A DNA stretch of 64,000 nucleotides from Candidatus Freyarchaeota archaeon (GCA_030587365.1 JAUQZE010000035.1:1-64000), one strand, 5' to 3'; numbered from the stretch's first letter, positions 52,905 through 61,432 are shown. Notes: generated by a model not told the origin, from the sequence alone. Made by a program: numbers and translations.

Positions 52905-54083
52905 TTATTTTTCCTGACTTGTTTCTTCGCCTTTTCGGCTCTCCGATTTCATAGTGATTCGGGGTTCTTGATTTACTGTGTATACGTCAAGGGTTTGCTG
53001 CATTCTGTTCACTACAGGTTGGGCGTTTATCTTCAGTCTCTTTTTTATCTCCTTCGCCAGCCTAACCGGGTTTCCAAAAGTGGTGTACACCCGTGACGGT
53101 TCTACAGCACTTACATATTCTAAGAGTTGATTGAAGTCTGCGTGAGAGCTGAGTGGAAAAGCGGCATCAATATCGTAAGCCTGTTGCATGGAGAAAAAGA
53201 AGGAACGATTAACTGCCCAGCCGGTACAAAGGGCGATCTTGGGAATCTTGGTGAGGTTGAGGCTTTTTGCCATCTTCCTGGGAGCGTCTTTACTCAGACC
53301 AAATTGAGGTAATAAAATTACGCTTTTTCCTCCCTCCATTATTTCTCTCCCCTCCTCTGAGTCTACCTCAACATACTTTCCTAATTCATATTTAAAATGT
53401 TCAAAAATTCTGTTGAACTCAAAAATCTGCTTGGAAACCAGAATATCATAACCCAGTCCCTTAGAAATCAGTCTGGTTAACTCTTGACACTTGCCCAGAG
53501 AGTAGCCCATCAAAACTAGGGGAACACCATTAGAAACGGTTTTCTCCGCATAATCCAAAATCTCAGCATTAAGCTCTTCCCTCTCCGGAAAAACATATTC
53601 CTCAGAACCAAAAGTGGCTTCAATCACAAGAACGTCGCAATCCATGACATCCGCTTTCCGCTCGGTCATACTCTCACGAAAATTAATATCCCCCGTATAA
53701 CCAATCAACTGCTCGCCAGTATCCATCTTGAACTGTAAAGACCCCATACAGTGCCCCGCATCATAAGCCTCAATAGAAAACTTTTCAGTCTTAACTCCGA
53801 ATTTCCTATCCAAATAAACAGTGTTCTCTAAAACCTTCCTTTCCCTCTTCTCCCTCACCAATCTAGTTATTTCATGAGTAATCCTCGAGGCACCAACCCT
53901 CTTTCCCTCCTCAGCCCCCAAAAGACCCGAAATATGATCTCCATGACCATGAGTAACAAGCACTAAGTTAGCAGATTGAAAATCCGCATTCACTCTAGGA
54001 TCCAATAAAAACTTGAAATCATCGGTCTCAACCATTAAGCCATTATCATAAAAAACTCTCATACTACTAACCTCGTATGGCAT
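52905..54083 (-). CDS. CPSF-like beta-CASP metallo-beta-lactamase nuclease
   Basis: 392 residues. MBL core motif 2 is VTHGHGDHISG; then a histidine-aspartate site in AYDAGHCMGS and GYTGDINFRE, and the beta-CASP cap (FGSEEYVFPEREELNAEI, LMGYSLGKCQELTRLI, CTGWAVNRSFF, PLSSHADFNQLL). This matches archaeal mRNA 3'-end processing/RNase J-type exonucleases, but without the KH domains of aCPSF1, so it belongs to a shorter group. It acts on RNA in the cytoplasm. The C-terminal ~60 residues are basic. Confidence 0.85.
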   Translation of the reverse strand: MPYEVSSMRVFYDNGLMVETDDFKFLLDPRVNADFQSANLVLVTHGHGDHISGLLGAEEGKRVGASRITHEITRLVREKRERKVLENTVYLDRKFGVKTEKFSIEAYDAGHCMGSLQFKMDTGEQLIGYTGDINFRESMTERKADVMDCDVLVIEATFGSEEYVFPEREELNAEILDYAEKTVSNGVPLVLMGYSLGKCQELTRLISKGLGYDILVSKQIFEFNRIFEHFKYELGKYVEVDSEEGREIMEGGKSVILLPQFGLSKDAPRKMAKSLNLTKIPKIALCTGWAVNRSFFFSMQQAYDIDAAFPLSSHADFNQLLEYVSAVEPSRVYTTFGNPVRLAKEIKKRLKINAQPVVNRMQQTLDVYTVNQEPRITMKSESRKGEETSQEK

Positions 54084-54136
54084 CCGCCTTTGGTAGTGTG
54101 TTCGTTGCTCGACTATTTGATTTTCATATCAGGAAC

Positions 54137-55120
54137 TTATTTTAAAATTATCTTGTTGCCCTTCAGATCAATTTTTACTTTTCCCAATTTAACAAGTCTC
54201 TCAAGATATCCGAGAGCGGCTCCCTGAAGAAAATAGTTACTCCTGTCCGTATTATAGGCTTCGGCGGTTAAATCTTCCAATGTAACTTCTTTCCTTTTTT
54301 CCAATACTTTCAAAAAGACGCGTTCTCTGTTCGTCTTTCTCTCTGCATCCTCTCTCAGCTTTTTATAAGGTTCAGTTATTGGAGGACCGTGAGCTGAAAG
54401 AATAAGTTTCAAATCTAAAGAATATAACTTTTCCAGTGATTCAAGATATACTGTCATGATATCCTTTTTATCATTGCTGCTATCCAACATTTCAAATACT
54501 TTTCTCACGGCAAGCTCCCGCCAGCCATACCCTACAAAAGTTGTCCCAGTTCCAATTACGTGGTCTCCCGAAAACAGAATTTTTCTATCCTCATCATATA
54601 GACAAATCTCTCCGTCAGCGTGTCCCGGGGTTTCGATTACACGTAGATTAAAATTTCCCAAGTCAATGGTGTCTCCCTCCCCTACCTTTCTTTCCACTTT
54701 GGACTCGTCAATTAAAAGGTTGAAATCCATGTACCTACTTGCCATTTCCTTAATTTTAGGTTCAAATTCAGAACCAAGTAGACTTTTTTTAATACCCAAA
54801 ATGTGTCGATGATAATTCTCAATTATTAGAGCAGCCTCAGAAGAAGCAATAACGTAAGCTCCTGAGGCATCCTTAATTTTTTGATTCCCACCAAAGTGTT
54901 CAATATGTTCATGAGTATTTATTATCACCGAAACATCCCCAAAACCCCGGCTTATCTCATTCAACTCTGAAGAAATAACACTCATAGACCTCGGATCCCC
55001 TAACCCCGTGTCTATTATGGCTGGCTCTCCTCCCTCTAAAAAATAAACACTTAACGTGGGTGTAGCAGGAAAGGGAAGATCCAAAGTAAACATATAAATA
55101 TCGCCCAAGATTTTCTTCAA
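54137..55120 (-). CDS. MBL-fold hydrolase with HxHxEH variant, copy A
   Basis: 327 residues. The metal motif reads HEHIEH (H70, H72, E74, H75) with glutamate in place of the usual aspartate; the other ligands remain (GHADGEICL, SGDHVIG, SAHGPPI). The C-terminal ~100 residues form a winged-helix-like helical extension (LEKRKEVTLEDLTAEAYN...). The closely related copy B follows upstream. Plausible roles: thioester or lactone hydrolase in acyl metabolism. Substrate unknown. Confidence 0.8.
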   Translation of the reverse strand: MKKILGDIYMFTLDLPFPATPTLSVYFLEGGEPAIIDTGLGDPRSMSVISSELNEISRGFGDVSVIINTHEHIEHFGGNQKIKDASGAYVIASSEAALIIENYHRHILGIKKSLLGSEFEPKIKEMASRYMDFNLLIDESKVERKVGEGDTIDLGNFNLRVIETPGHADGEICLYDEDRKILFSGDHVIGTGTTFVGYGWRELAVRKVFEMLDSSNDKKDIMTVYLESLEKLYSLDLKLILSAHGPPITEPYKKLREDAERKTNRERVFLKVLEKRKEVTLEDLTAEAYNTDRSNYFLQGAALGYLERLVKLGKVKIDLKGNKIILK

Positions 55121-55229
55121 CTAGATTCTCCTCTTGAAAACTCTAGCCTTTTCAAAAAATTGTTGGAATTAAGCAAAACTAAAAAAACTCTGCTAATAAG
55201 GATTTTTCCCAAATTCTGACTCTTTTTTC

Positions 55230-56216
55230 TCACCTTAACTTGTAGTAGTTTTGATTTTCTCTCTCAACTTTCTCAATTTTTCCCAGTGCCAAGAGTCTGT
55301 CAATATACGCCATTGTTGATCCCTTCAGTAAATAATCGAGCTGGTAAGAACCGTAAGCCTTCCGCGTTAACCCATCTAGCGTATCCTCACCGCTTTCCAA
55401 GGCTTTTAAAATCATTTGTTCTCTCAAGAGCTTCCTTTCCATATCCTCTCTGATTTTCTTGTAAGGCTCAGTGATGATTGGGCCATGTGAGGGTAGTATA
55501 ATCTTCATGTCTAAGGATAATAAGCGTTCAAGAGAATTGAGGTAGTCAGTCATATTTCCATGCTCAACTTTTTTCATCCCCAGTTTGTTTGCCACCCTAT
55601 CAACGATCATGTCGGTGATGCCATACCCGACAAACGGAGTGCCTGTGCCGATTACCTGGTCTCCGGAGAATAGGATTTTTCTTTCCTCATCGTAAAGGCA
55701 GATATGTCCCGGGGCATGCCCTGGGGTGTGTATGGCTTTAAGTATGACTGATCCGAGGTCTACAACATCACCTTCTTTTAGTGGTTTTTCAACATTTGTG
55801 GAGCTTATTGCGGCTTGGAAGGAAAGATATCCCTCAGCTACGGCTCTCATTCTCGGCTCTATCTCTGCTTCTTTAATTGTGTTGAATAACTCGGATACGT
55901 AATTGTTGAAGTTTTGAATGATATTTGCCGCCTTTTTATGGGCGGAAACGTTAGCCCCTGAAGCCTTTTTTATATTCTCGTCTCCAGCGAAGTGTTCCAC
56001 GTGTTCGTGAGTGTTAATTATTTTGTTAATGTCTGTGAGTTCAAGCCTTATACCCTTTAAAGCGTCTGAAATAGCTCGAAACGAATTCGGATCACCCATC
56101 CCCGTATCAATTAGTGTGATTTCATCTCCCGTAATAATGTAGATATTCAGCTCGGGTGTCCAACGAAATGGTAGATTAATTTTTAACTTGTAAATTCCTT
56201 CATCGATTTTCTCCAA
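55230..56216 (-). CDS. MBL-fold hydrolase with HxHxEH variant, copy B
   Basis: 328 residues, paralog of copy A with the same N-terminal pattern (GIYKLKINLPF, IDTGMGDPNS), HEHVEH at H70-H75, GHAPGHICL, SGDQVIGTGTPFVGYG, PSHGPIITEPYKKIRED and a similar helical C-terminal extension. Sequence is diverged, so the duplication is not recent. The 68-residue zinc protein lies 12 bp upstream on the same strand, so the two are probably co-transcribed. Confidence 0.82.
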   Translation of the reverse strand: MEKIDEGIYKLKINLPFRWTPELNIYIITGDEITLIDTGMGDPNSFRAISDALKGIRLELTDINKIINTHEHVEHFAGDENIKKASGANVSAHKKAANIIQNFNNYVSELFNTIKEAEIEPRMRAVAEGYLSFQAAISSTNVEKPLKEGDVVDLGSVILKAIHTPGHAPGHICLYDEERKILFSGDQVIGTGTPFVGYGITDMIVDRVANKLGMKKVEHGNMTDYLNSLERLLSLDMKIILPSHGPIITEPYKKIREDMERKLLREQMILKALESGEDTLDGLTRKAYGSYQLDYLLKGSTMAYIDRLLALGKIEKVERENQNYYKLR

Positions 56217-56228
56217 TGTAACTTCTCC

Positions 56229-56435
56229 TTATTCTATGTTTTCTTCTTCTGATTGTGCAGCTGGACTAGTGTAGGAGGCCGAAAGCAGTTTCATCTCTTC
56301 TTGAGCTATGAGGACCGCGCACTCTCTACAATATTTTTTTCCTTGGATGGTGACGTACTCTCTTTCTTTTAGAATTTTCTTGCAATTAATTACTGTGCAC
56401 TTCTCCGCTTCTTTATCCTTCAAAACTTTCACCAT
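56229..56435 (-). CDS. Small zinc-knuckle protein
   Basis: 68 residues. Cysteines C13 and C18 (CTVINC, C-x4-C) and CRECA about 17 residues later form a four-cysteine site of treble-clef type, flanked by a basic N terminus and an acidic S/E-rich C terminus (AAQSEEENIE). It directly precedes MBL copy B (12-bp gap), suggesting joint function. Family not recognised. Confidence 0.65.
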   Translation of the reverse strand: MVKVLKDKEAEKCTVINCKKILKEREYVTIQGKKYCRECAVLIAQEEMKLLSASYTSPAAQSEEENIE

Positions 56436-56948
56436 CTTACAATACTTTTTCTCATTTTAACGTGTTTCTAAAGAACTTTAAACTCTGGGAGATTTGAAGC
56501 TGCTTCGCTTTCCTTTTTATAAGCTCAGCTCGATTTTTACATATTTATCCTCTGATGAGATTATTTTACTGATCTCTACTTTTTCAACCTTTAAAGAGGG
56601 GGGGATAAAACCAACTTTTCAAAATGAGCGTCGTTAAGAGAAGGCCTCTCATCAAGCTTTTGAAAGCCTAAAACTCGCTTCAAAGCTTTTTAAAGAAAAA
56701 TTAGCGTCACTGTTTTAGAGGTTGTCATCCAAGGAGAAATTTAAAGGTTAAGATCACCGTGTATAACAATTTTAGTATATTCTAATTATTTTCGGGAGAT
56801 GTATTTATAAGCGGCCCAAACTTTTAGACTATTCGTCAATTACCAGAAATCTCCAATTTTTTCGCTATTTAGCGATTTTATAGGCAGAAAAAAATATAAC
56901 AGCTTAATATATTATTTGTAATTAACGACATATAAGGGGTATACCCTC
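56436..56948. other. Gene-free stretch
   Basis: 513 bp between the zinc gene (minus) and the roadblock-like double gene (plus). A weak TATA-like TATTATTTGTAATTAAC lies at ~56906-56922. No open frame or RNA supported. Confidence 0.4.
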
Positions 56949-57662
56949 TTGAGTGAAAAGAGTGAGGTAGGCAAGCTTATTGAGCTTGTTGAGCTGAACG
57001 TTGGTAACTGGAAGCCCCAAGCTGTAGCCATAATAGACATAAACTACAAGATTTGGGGCGAAAAAGGAAGCATTCCCAAAGATGTTCTTAACTACTACAA
57101 GAAGTTTCCCCTATCAGGAATGCAAGTGGGAGACGGCATTAACAATAACGGCTCCTTCCTCATGAAGGTTACTAAGAAAACCGGAGTCATAGTAATGATG
57201 GGAGACCATCACATATCTAGGCTCGCCGCAATAAATCTCAGGGGTCGGCTTAACGCCCTATCAGAGTTCTACAATCTAGAAAAACTCATCAAAGAGGAAG
57301 ACGAAAATCCTTTGAGTGAAGCGAGTAATGTAGAAAGGCTTATTGAGCTTGTTGAGCTGAACGTTGGTAACTGGAAGCCCCTAGCGGTAGCCATAATCGA
57401 CGTAAACTACAAGATTTGGGGCGAAAAAGGAAGCATTCCCAAAGATGTTCTTAACTACTACAAGAAGTTTCCCCTATCAGGAATGCAAGTGGGGGACAAC
57501 ATGAACAACAGCGGCTCCTTTCTAATTAAGGTCACAGAGGAAACCGGTGTCATAGCTGTTATGGGGGATCCTCACATATCTAGGCTCGCTGCGATAAATC
57601 TCCGGGGTCGGCTTAACGCCCTATCAGAGTTCTACACTCAGATAACTCATCAAAGAGAATGA
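56949..57662 (+). CDS. Two-domain roadblock-like protein made by tandem duplication
   Basis: 237 residues from TTG at 56949. The two halves (~1-117 and ~122-237) are almost identical: LIELVELNVGNWKPQAVAII / LIELVELNVGNWKPLAVAII, IWGEKGSIPKDVLNYYKKFP in both, and RGRLNALSEFY at each end. At DNA level the copies are offset by exactly 363 bp. Each half has the helix-strand order of a roadblock/LC7 domain; a double domain would act as an intramolecular dimer. The second copy still carries TTGAGTGA, the same start-site sequence, now in frame. Single-domain relative follows at 57793. Confidence 0.75.
   Translation: MSEKSEVGKLIELVELNVGNWKPQAVAIIDINYKIWGEKGSIPKDVLNYYKKFPLSGMQVGDGINNNGSFLMKVTKKTGVIVMMGDHHISRLAAINLRGRLNALSEFYNLEKLIKEEDENPLSEASNVERLIELVELNVGNWKPLAVAIIDVNYKIWGEKGSIPKDVLNYYKKFPLSGMQVGDNMNNSGSFLIKVTEETGVIAVMGDPHISRLAAINLRGRLNALSEFYTQITHQRE
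56975..57650 (+). repeat. 363-bp in-frame tandem duplication
   Basis: The segment starting GCTTATTGAGCTTGTTGAGC at 56975 recurs at 57338, a distance of 363 bp, with long identical runs (for example GAAAAAGGAAGCATTCCC). The unit spans a full gene including its TTG start, so two genes became one when the first stop was lost. Confidence 0.85.
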
Positions 57663-57792
57663 TAAAAAAATACTTCATGAAATGCTAAAAAGAGCAGAAG
57701 CATCTAATACACTAGAATAACTGAGTGATTCAGATACACTTTTAAAGGGAAACTCGCCTCCTTAAAGGCTTAAGAAGCGTGGAGGCCTTTGT

Positions 57793-58143
57793 ATGAAGTT
57801 TCCTAGTGTGGATAGGATGATTGAACTGGTTGAGCTGAATATCGGCCGTTTGAAGCCTGAAGCGGTGGGCATAGTTGACGTAAAATACGTGGTATTGGGT
57901 GAAAAGGGTATTTTTCCAATGGGGACTCTCGATTATTATAAGAAGTTTCCCCTATCAGATATGCACCGAGGAGACAGCATTCACAACAAAAATACATTCC
58001 TCATGAAGGTCACAGAGAAAACGGGAATTATAGTTGTTATGAGCGACCTCCACACAGCTAGGCTCGCAGCAATAAACCTCAGGGAGCGCCTCAACGTACT
58101 GTCAGAATTCTACAATCTCGAAAAATTAATAAAAAAAAGATAA
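57793..58143 (+). CDS. Roadblock-like protein, single domain (same family)
   Basis: 116 residues, ATG at 57793. It follows the family pattern: MIELVELNIGRLKPEAVGIV, LGEKGIFPMGTLDYYKKFPL, FLMKVTEKTGIIVVM, RLAAINLRERLNVLSEFYNLEKL. Identity to the two-domain protein is high but it is clearly more diverged than those halves are from each other. With 56949-57662 and 37580-37942 it makes four domain copies in this window. It lies 130 bp downstream of the two-domain gene, perhaps in one operon, and upstream of the acyl-CoA ligase. Confidence 0.72.
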   Translation: MKFPSVDRMIELVELNIGRLKPEAVGIVDVKYVVLGEKGIFPMGTLDYYKKFPLSDMHRGDSIHNKNTFLMKVTEKTGIIVVMSDLHTARLAAINLRERLNVLSEFYNLEKLIKKR

Positions 58144-58268
58144 AAAGTCTAGAAATAGGAGACTTGGAAAAACCTGAGGTAGGAACATAACAGTCTCATT
58201 AAACCGGAGGGGACAGGATGAAAAGCCTACCAAAAAGAAAAAAATAATTTTTGCATTAGCAAGCAGTA

Positions 58269-58311
58269 TCGTTTATAAATTTGTAATGCGATAAATTGTA
58301 TTAAACACAAT
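58269..58311 (+). promoter_or_regulatory. Acyl-CoA ligase (copy 2) promoter with possible operator
   Basis: TATA box within GTTTATAAATTTG (58271-58283). About 25 bases on, ATTGT (58295-58299), 7-base spacer, ACAAT (58307-58311) form a short inverted repeat near the expected transcription start. The copy-1 ligase promoter shares TTTATAAATTYGTAA but not this repeat clearly. A repressor site is possible but the repeat is only 5 bp per arm. Confidence 0.4.
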
Positions 58312-58319
58312 GCAAGTGG

Positions 58320-60074
58320 ATGGATTACACTATGTTTAGATTAAAAAAGTCTGTGAAGTTGCCAGACTATGTCAAGAAGAAAATCTGGCTGAAGTACTAT
58401 CCAGAGGATTATCCCAAGGAGATTGAAATTCCTAAAAACAAATCAATACCCGATATATTCGATGAAGCGGCGAAAATGTACGGTGATGAGCTTTGCCAAA
58501 TTTATGATAATAAGGAATACTCCCGTAAATATATTGTGGAGATGTCTAAGAGGTTTGCAACAGCGCTCTACAACCTGGGAGTGAGAAAGGGCGACGTGGT
58601 GGCAATCTACCTCCCCAACAGTATCCAGTTTCAGATCTCGTACTCTGCCATTTTACGGATAGGTGCTGTTGTTACCGCTATCAGTCCCCTGTTTGTGCCC
58701 CGTGAGGTTGCCTACCAGTTGAATGACAGCAGGGTGGAAACCATAATCACGTTGGATTTTTTCTATAACAACGTGAAGCAGATTAAGGATGAAACCCGGC
58801 TCAAAAACATTATCTTGTGCAACATCCAGGGAGAGAAGCTTCAGGTAGAAAAGGAAGACCTAGAAAAAATATTGGACTTCGATAAGCTAGTGGAGGGAAA
58901 TCCACCAAACCCTCCAAAGGTAAAGATAAACCCTACAGAAGATGTGGCGGTGCTCCAGTACACCGGAGGCACAACCGGCCTGCCTAAGGGTGCAATGCTT
59001 ACCCACCACAACATTGTAGCCGACGCAATGCAATTAGTGCCTGGCATGGAAAATATGTTCAAAAAGTTAGGCATAAAAAGAACGATAGCAATCTCGGTAA
59101 TACCTTGGTATCATATATACGGTCAGACCGTAGAGGTTGTTTGTGGTGCCTTGCTTAATACGTTCGGCGTTCATTTTTCAGGGTTTGATTCGGCCCCGAT
59201 TCTTAAAGCGATTCAGAAGTATAGGCCAAACACATTTATAGCGGTTCCCACTCTTTTGATTTTGTTGTTGAATCATCCCAACTCTCGGGATACTGATTTT
59301 TCCTGTTTGAAGTATGTTAATATGGGTGCAGCTCCATCTCCCCTGGAGCTTGCTAGGCAATGGCAGCAGTTGTCAGGTAATCCACTTAGTGAGGGTTACG
59401 GTTTAACCGAGGCTAGTCCAGTTACTCATACTCGTTGGGCTCCGCTTTTCGGCGAGGAACTGGGTTCTGTTGGTCCTCCTCTTCCGAACACTCTGGCGGG
59501 TATCGTGGATCCTGATACTAACGAGTTTTTGCCTATCGGTGAGCTGGGTGAGCTGGCGGTTAGCGGTCCTCAAGTTATGAAGGGTTACTGGAATCGCCCC
59601 GAGGAGGACAAGAAGGTGTTCTTTAAGGCTGGTGGTAAGAAGTGGTTGAAGACCGGCGACCTTGCGCGAATGGATGAGAAAGGCTATTTCTACATTGTGG
59701 ATCGCACCAAGGACATAATCAAGTATAAGGCACACAGTGTCTATCCGAGGGAAATCGAAGAGGTTTTATTCGCTCATGAGGCGGTTATGGACGCTACTGT
59801 TATCGGTGTACCTGACCCCACAGTGGGTGAGCAGATTAAGGCGTTTGTGGTTTTGAAGCCCGGTTTTAAGGGTAAGATTAAGGAGGATGAGATTCTGGAC
59901 TGGTGCAAGGAGCATATGGGGGGTGACAAGTATCCGAGGCATATAGAGTTTAGGGACTATCTTCCTAAGAGTCTGGTTGGTAAGACTCTAAGAAGAGTGC
60001 TGAGAGAAGAGGAAGCAAAAAAAGCACAGGAAGCAGAGAAAGCACCGGAAATAAAGAAAGCAGAAATCATCTAG
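58320..60074 (+). CDS. Acyl-CoA synthetase, AMP-forming, copy 2
   Basis: 584 residues. Same motifs as copy 1 at 30911-32629: LQYTGGTTGLPKGAMLTH, YGLTEASPVTHTRW, GDLARMDEKGYF and KSLVGKTLRRVLRE. Long blocks are identical in protein (for example IVDRTKDIIKYK.HSVYPRE). The central region (~residues 120-160 and 250-290) differs more, so substrate preference may differ. An A/E/K-rich tail (AKKAQEAEKAPEIKKAEII) ends the protein. Located downstream of the roadblock-like genes on the same strand but with its own promoter. Confidence 0.94.
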   Translation: MDYTMFRLKKSVKLPDYVKKKIWLKYYPEDYPKEIEIPKNKSIPDIFDEAAKMYGDELCQIYDNKEYSRKYIVEMSKRFATALYNLGVRKGDVVAIYLPNSIQFQISYSAILRIGAVVTAISPLFVPREVAYQLNDSRVETIITLDFFYNNVKQIKDETRLKNIILCNIQGEKLQVEKEDLEKILDFDKLVEGNPPNPPKVKINPTEDVAVLQYTGGTTGLPKGAMLTHHNIVADAMQLVPGMENMFKKLGIKRTIAISVIPWYHIYGQTVEVVCGALLNTFGVHFSGFDSAPILKAIQKYRPNTFIAVPTLLILLLNHPNSRDTDFSCLKYVNMGAAPSPLELARQWQQLSGNPLSEGYGLTEASPVTHTRWAPLFGEELGSVGPPLPNTLAGIVDPDTNEFLPIGELGELAVSGPQVMKGYWNRPEEDKKVFFKAGGKKWLKTGDLARMDEKGYFYIVDRTKDIIKYKAHSVYPREIEEVLFAHEAVMDATVIGVPDPTVGEQIKAFVVLKPGFKGKIKEDEILDWCKEHMGGDKYPRHIEFRDYLPKSLVGKTLRRVLREEEAKKAQEAEKAPEIKKAEII

Positions 60075-60356
60075 AATTTTTCCCTCTCCTTTTTACTCTT
60101 TATTTTTAATGTATTCCTTTTTGGTCAGGCGGTTGATTTGGTTTGTGTCGTTTTCCTAGCTTAAGAGTAAAAGACATAAACTTACAACCCTTGGAATTGC
60201 GATTTAAGATTATCGCAATTATTCTAAAATATTTCGCATAAAATATTCCTAAAACATATATCCAACACAGTTTTTTCCTCTAACTTTGCGAAAATGATAT
60301 ATGTCTACATTTTAATTATATATCATAGCTATACAATTTTAGGGGTGAAAGCGAAA

Positions 60357-60620
60357 GTGGCAAACAGGCAATGGTCAGAATTTTCTCGAACCCTGAGATT
60401 AAATCTGCTATACTGGCTGTACTACTACAATCCCTTCTTCGTTGCTTTGTCTTTCATAGGTTTAGTTTGCGCCTTTATTTTCTCGAATTCCTTAGTCGCA
60501 ACAGCCTTCGGATTAGGGTTCATTGCTTCACTTAGTCTAGAAGTTTGGAGAAGTTACCTGAATATGAAGTATTACAAAGGCGACCCAATAGAAAAAACAC
60601 AAGATAAAGAAGAAGACTAA
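60357..60620 (+). CDS. Small two-helix membrane protein, copy 1
   Basis: 87 residues from GTG at 60357, with AGGGGTGA upstream at 60341-60348; the frame is open from 60294. Two hydrophobic helices (FFVALSFIGLVCAFIFS and ATAFGLGFIASLSLEVW) and a charged tail. It is a paralog of 62880-63161: LSFIGLVCAF / LSFTGLVLAF and FGLGFIASLSLEVW / FGLGFVASLSLEVW. The promoter with a TTATATAT box at ~60317-60324 is conserved too. Function unknown. Confidence 0.7.
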   Translation: MANRQWSEFSRTLRLNLLYWLYYYNPFFVALSFIGLVCAFIFSNSLVATAFGLGFIASLSLEVWRSYLNMKYYKGDPIEKTQDKEED

Positions 60621-60875
60621 TTAAAAGGGTCTTCATTTATTTTTTTAAATATTATAAAATTTTTCCGAGCTATTCTTCTTTATTCTTTTCTTCTTATTTT
60701 ATTTCAAATTCAACTAGGATGATGATTATCTTTACTGAAAATTTAAAATGTTGACAGTAGAGTTTTAGAATTGTTTATGGCGGTTTTTCTGCTATAATTG
60801 TCAGAAGATTATCTTTTTGACCCGTTGCTAGGTATTTCGGAGGCTTCGAGGTTAATTGCTCTTAAACTCCCTTCG

Positions 60876-60906
60876 CTAGAATGGGATAAAAACCATCCCC
60901 TTCTAG
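60876..60906 (-). repeat. 31-nt hairpin at the tnpB relic 3' end (possible IS200/IS605 right end or omega-RNA remnant)
   Basis: CTAGAATGGGAT and ATCCCCTTCTAG form a 12-bp stem with a single mismatch and a 7-nt loop. It lies about 8 bases beyond the last readable TnpB codon on the minus strand, where IS200/IS605 right-end hairpins and the guide-RNA scaffold of TnpB occur. Confidence 0.5.
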
Positions 60907-60913
60907 CTTGTTG

Positions 60914-61160
60914 AAGCCTGACGCCCTCTATCCATCCGCGAAGGCTTCTAGGAATGCCTTCCTCGCCACATTATTAGCGTTCAAATCATTGCTTATCACA
61001 CCCTTCTTCGACCGAAACAATTCCCTGCTTATTCTCCTGCCAAAATACTTATTATGGTGTCCGGATGCTCACGGTCAAGGAAGTTGCACCTGCTGGTGTG
61101 GTTCTCCTCCTGCATCACAAGCACTATTCCCGCCTCCTCTGCCTTGTTCCAGATCCAATG
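60914..61160 (-). pseudogene. Decayed TnpB (IS200/IS605 OrfB) C-terminal fragment
   Basis: Two frames on the minus strand give pieces in TnpB order: NKAEEAGIVLVMQEENHTSRC (end of the RuvC-like core leading into the zinc knuckle) and, after a frameshift near 61070, ISRELFRSKKGVISNDLNAA with a following NVARKAF, matching the final D-x-N-A-A motif region of TnpB. Stop codon near 60914. The N-terminal two thirds are absent. It is not functional. Confidence 0.6.
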
Positions 61161-61165
61161 ATCGT

Positions 61166-61432
61166 GAAATGGACAAAATTTGCGGTAGTCAGTCTCAATG
61201 CCGGGTGATTGGTGAAATCCCACAAGTTCTCGCTCAAGGATTGATTCAGGAAAGCGAAGTTCAAGTAGAGATGGGAGAGATCTTAATTGGAAAGAAGCCG
61301 GGCCGGGATACAGAAGAGATTACTCTGCTTGGTTCCACTGGGCAGGCAGTACAAGACATAGCTGCTGCGAATTTCGTCTATAAGTTGACTAAAAAGAAGA
61401 AAATGGGCAATCGCGTAAGTTGCTTTAGGTAA
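61166..61432 (+). pseudogene. Ornithine cyclodeaminase/mu-crystallin-family C-terminal relic
   Basis: The plus-strand segment encodes VIGEIPQVLAQGLIQESEVQ then MGEILIGKKPGR, EEITLLGSTGQAVQDIAAANFVYK, which matches the C-terminal third of ornithine cyclodeaminase/alanine dehydrogenase relatives (GEIxxGxKPGR, EITxxxSTGxAxQDxAAA). The KFAVVS piece at 61166-61185 is in another frame. The N-terminal NAD-binding domain is absent. It abuts the tnpB relic, pointing to an insertion that removed the rest. Confidence 0.6.

Noticed and set aside
60294..60356. Upstream extension of the two-helix protein start (MIYVYILIIYHSY...)
   Set aside because: It overlaps the conserved TATA element, and AGGGGTGA just before GTG 60357 marks the better start.
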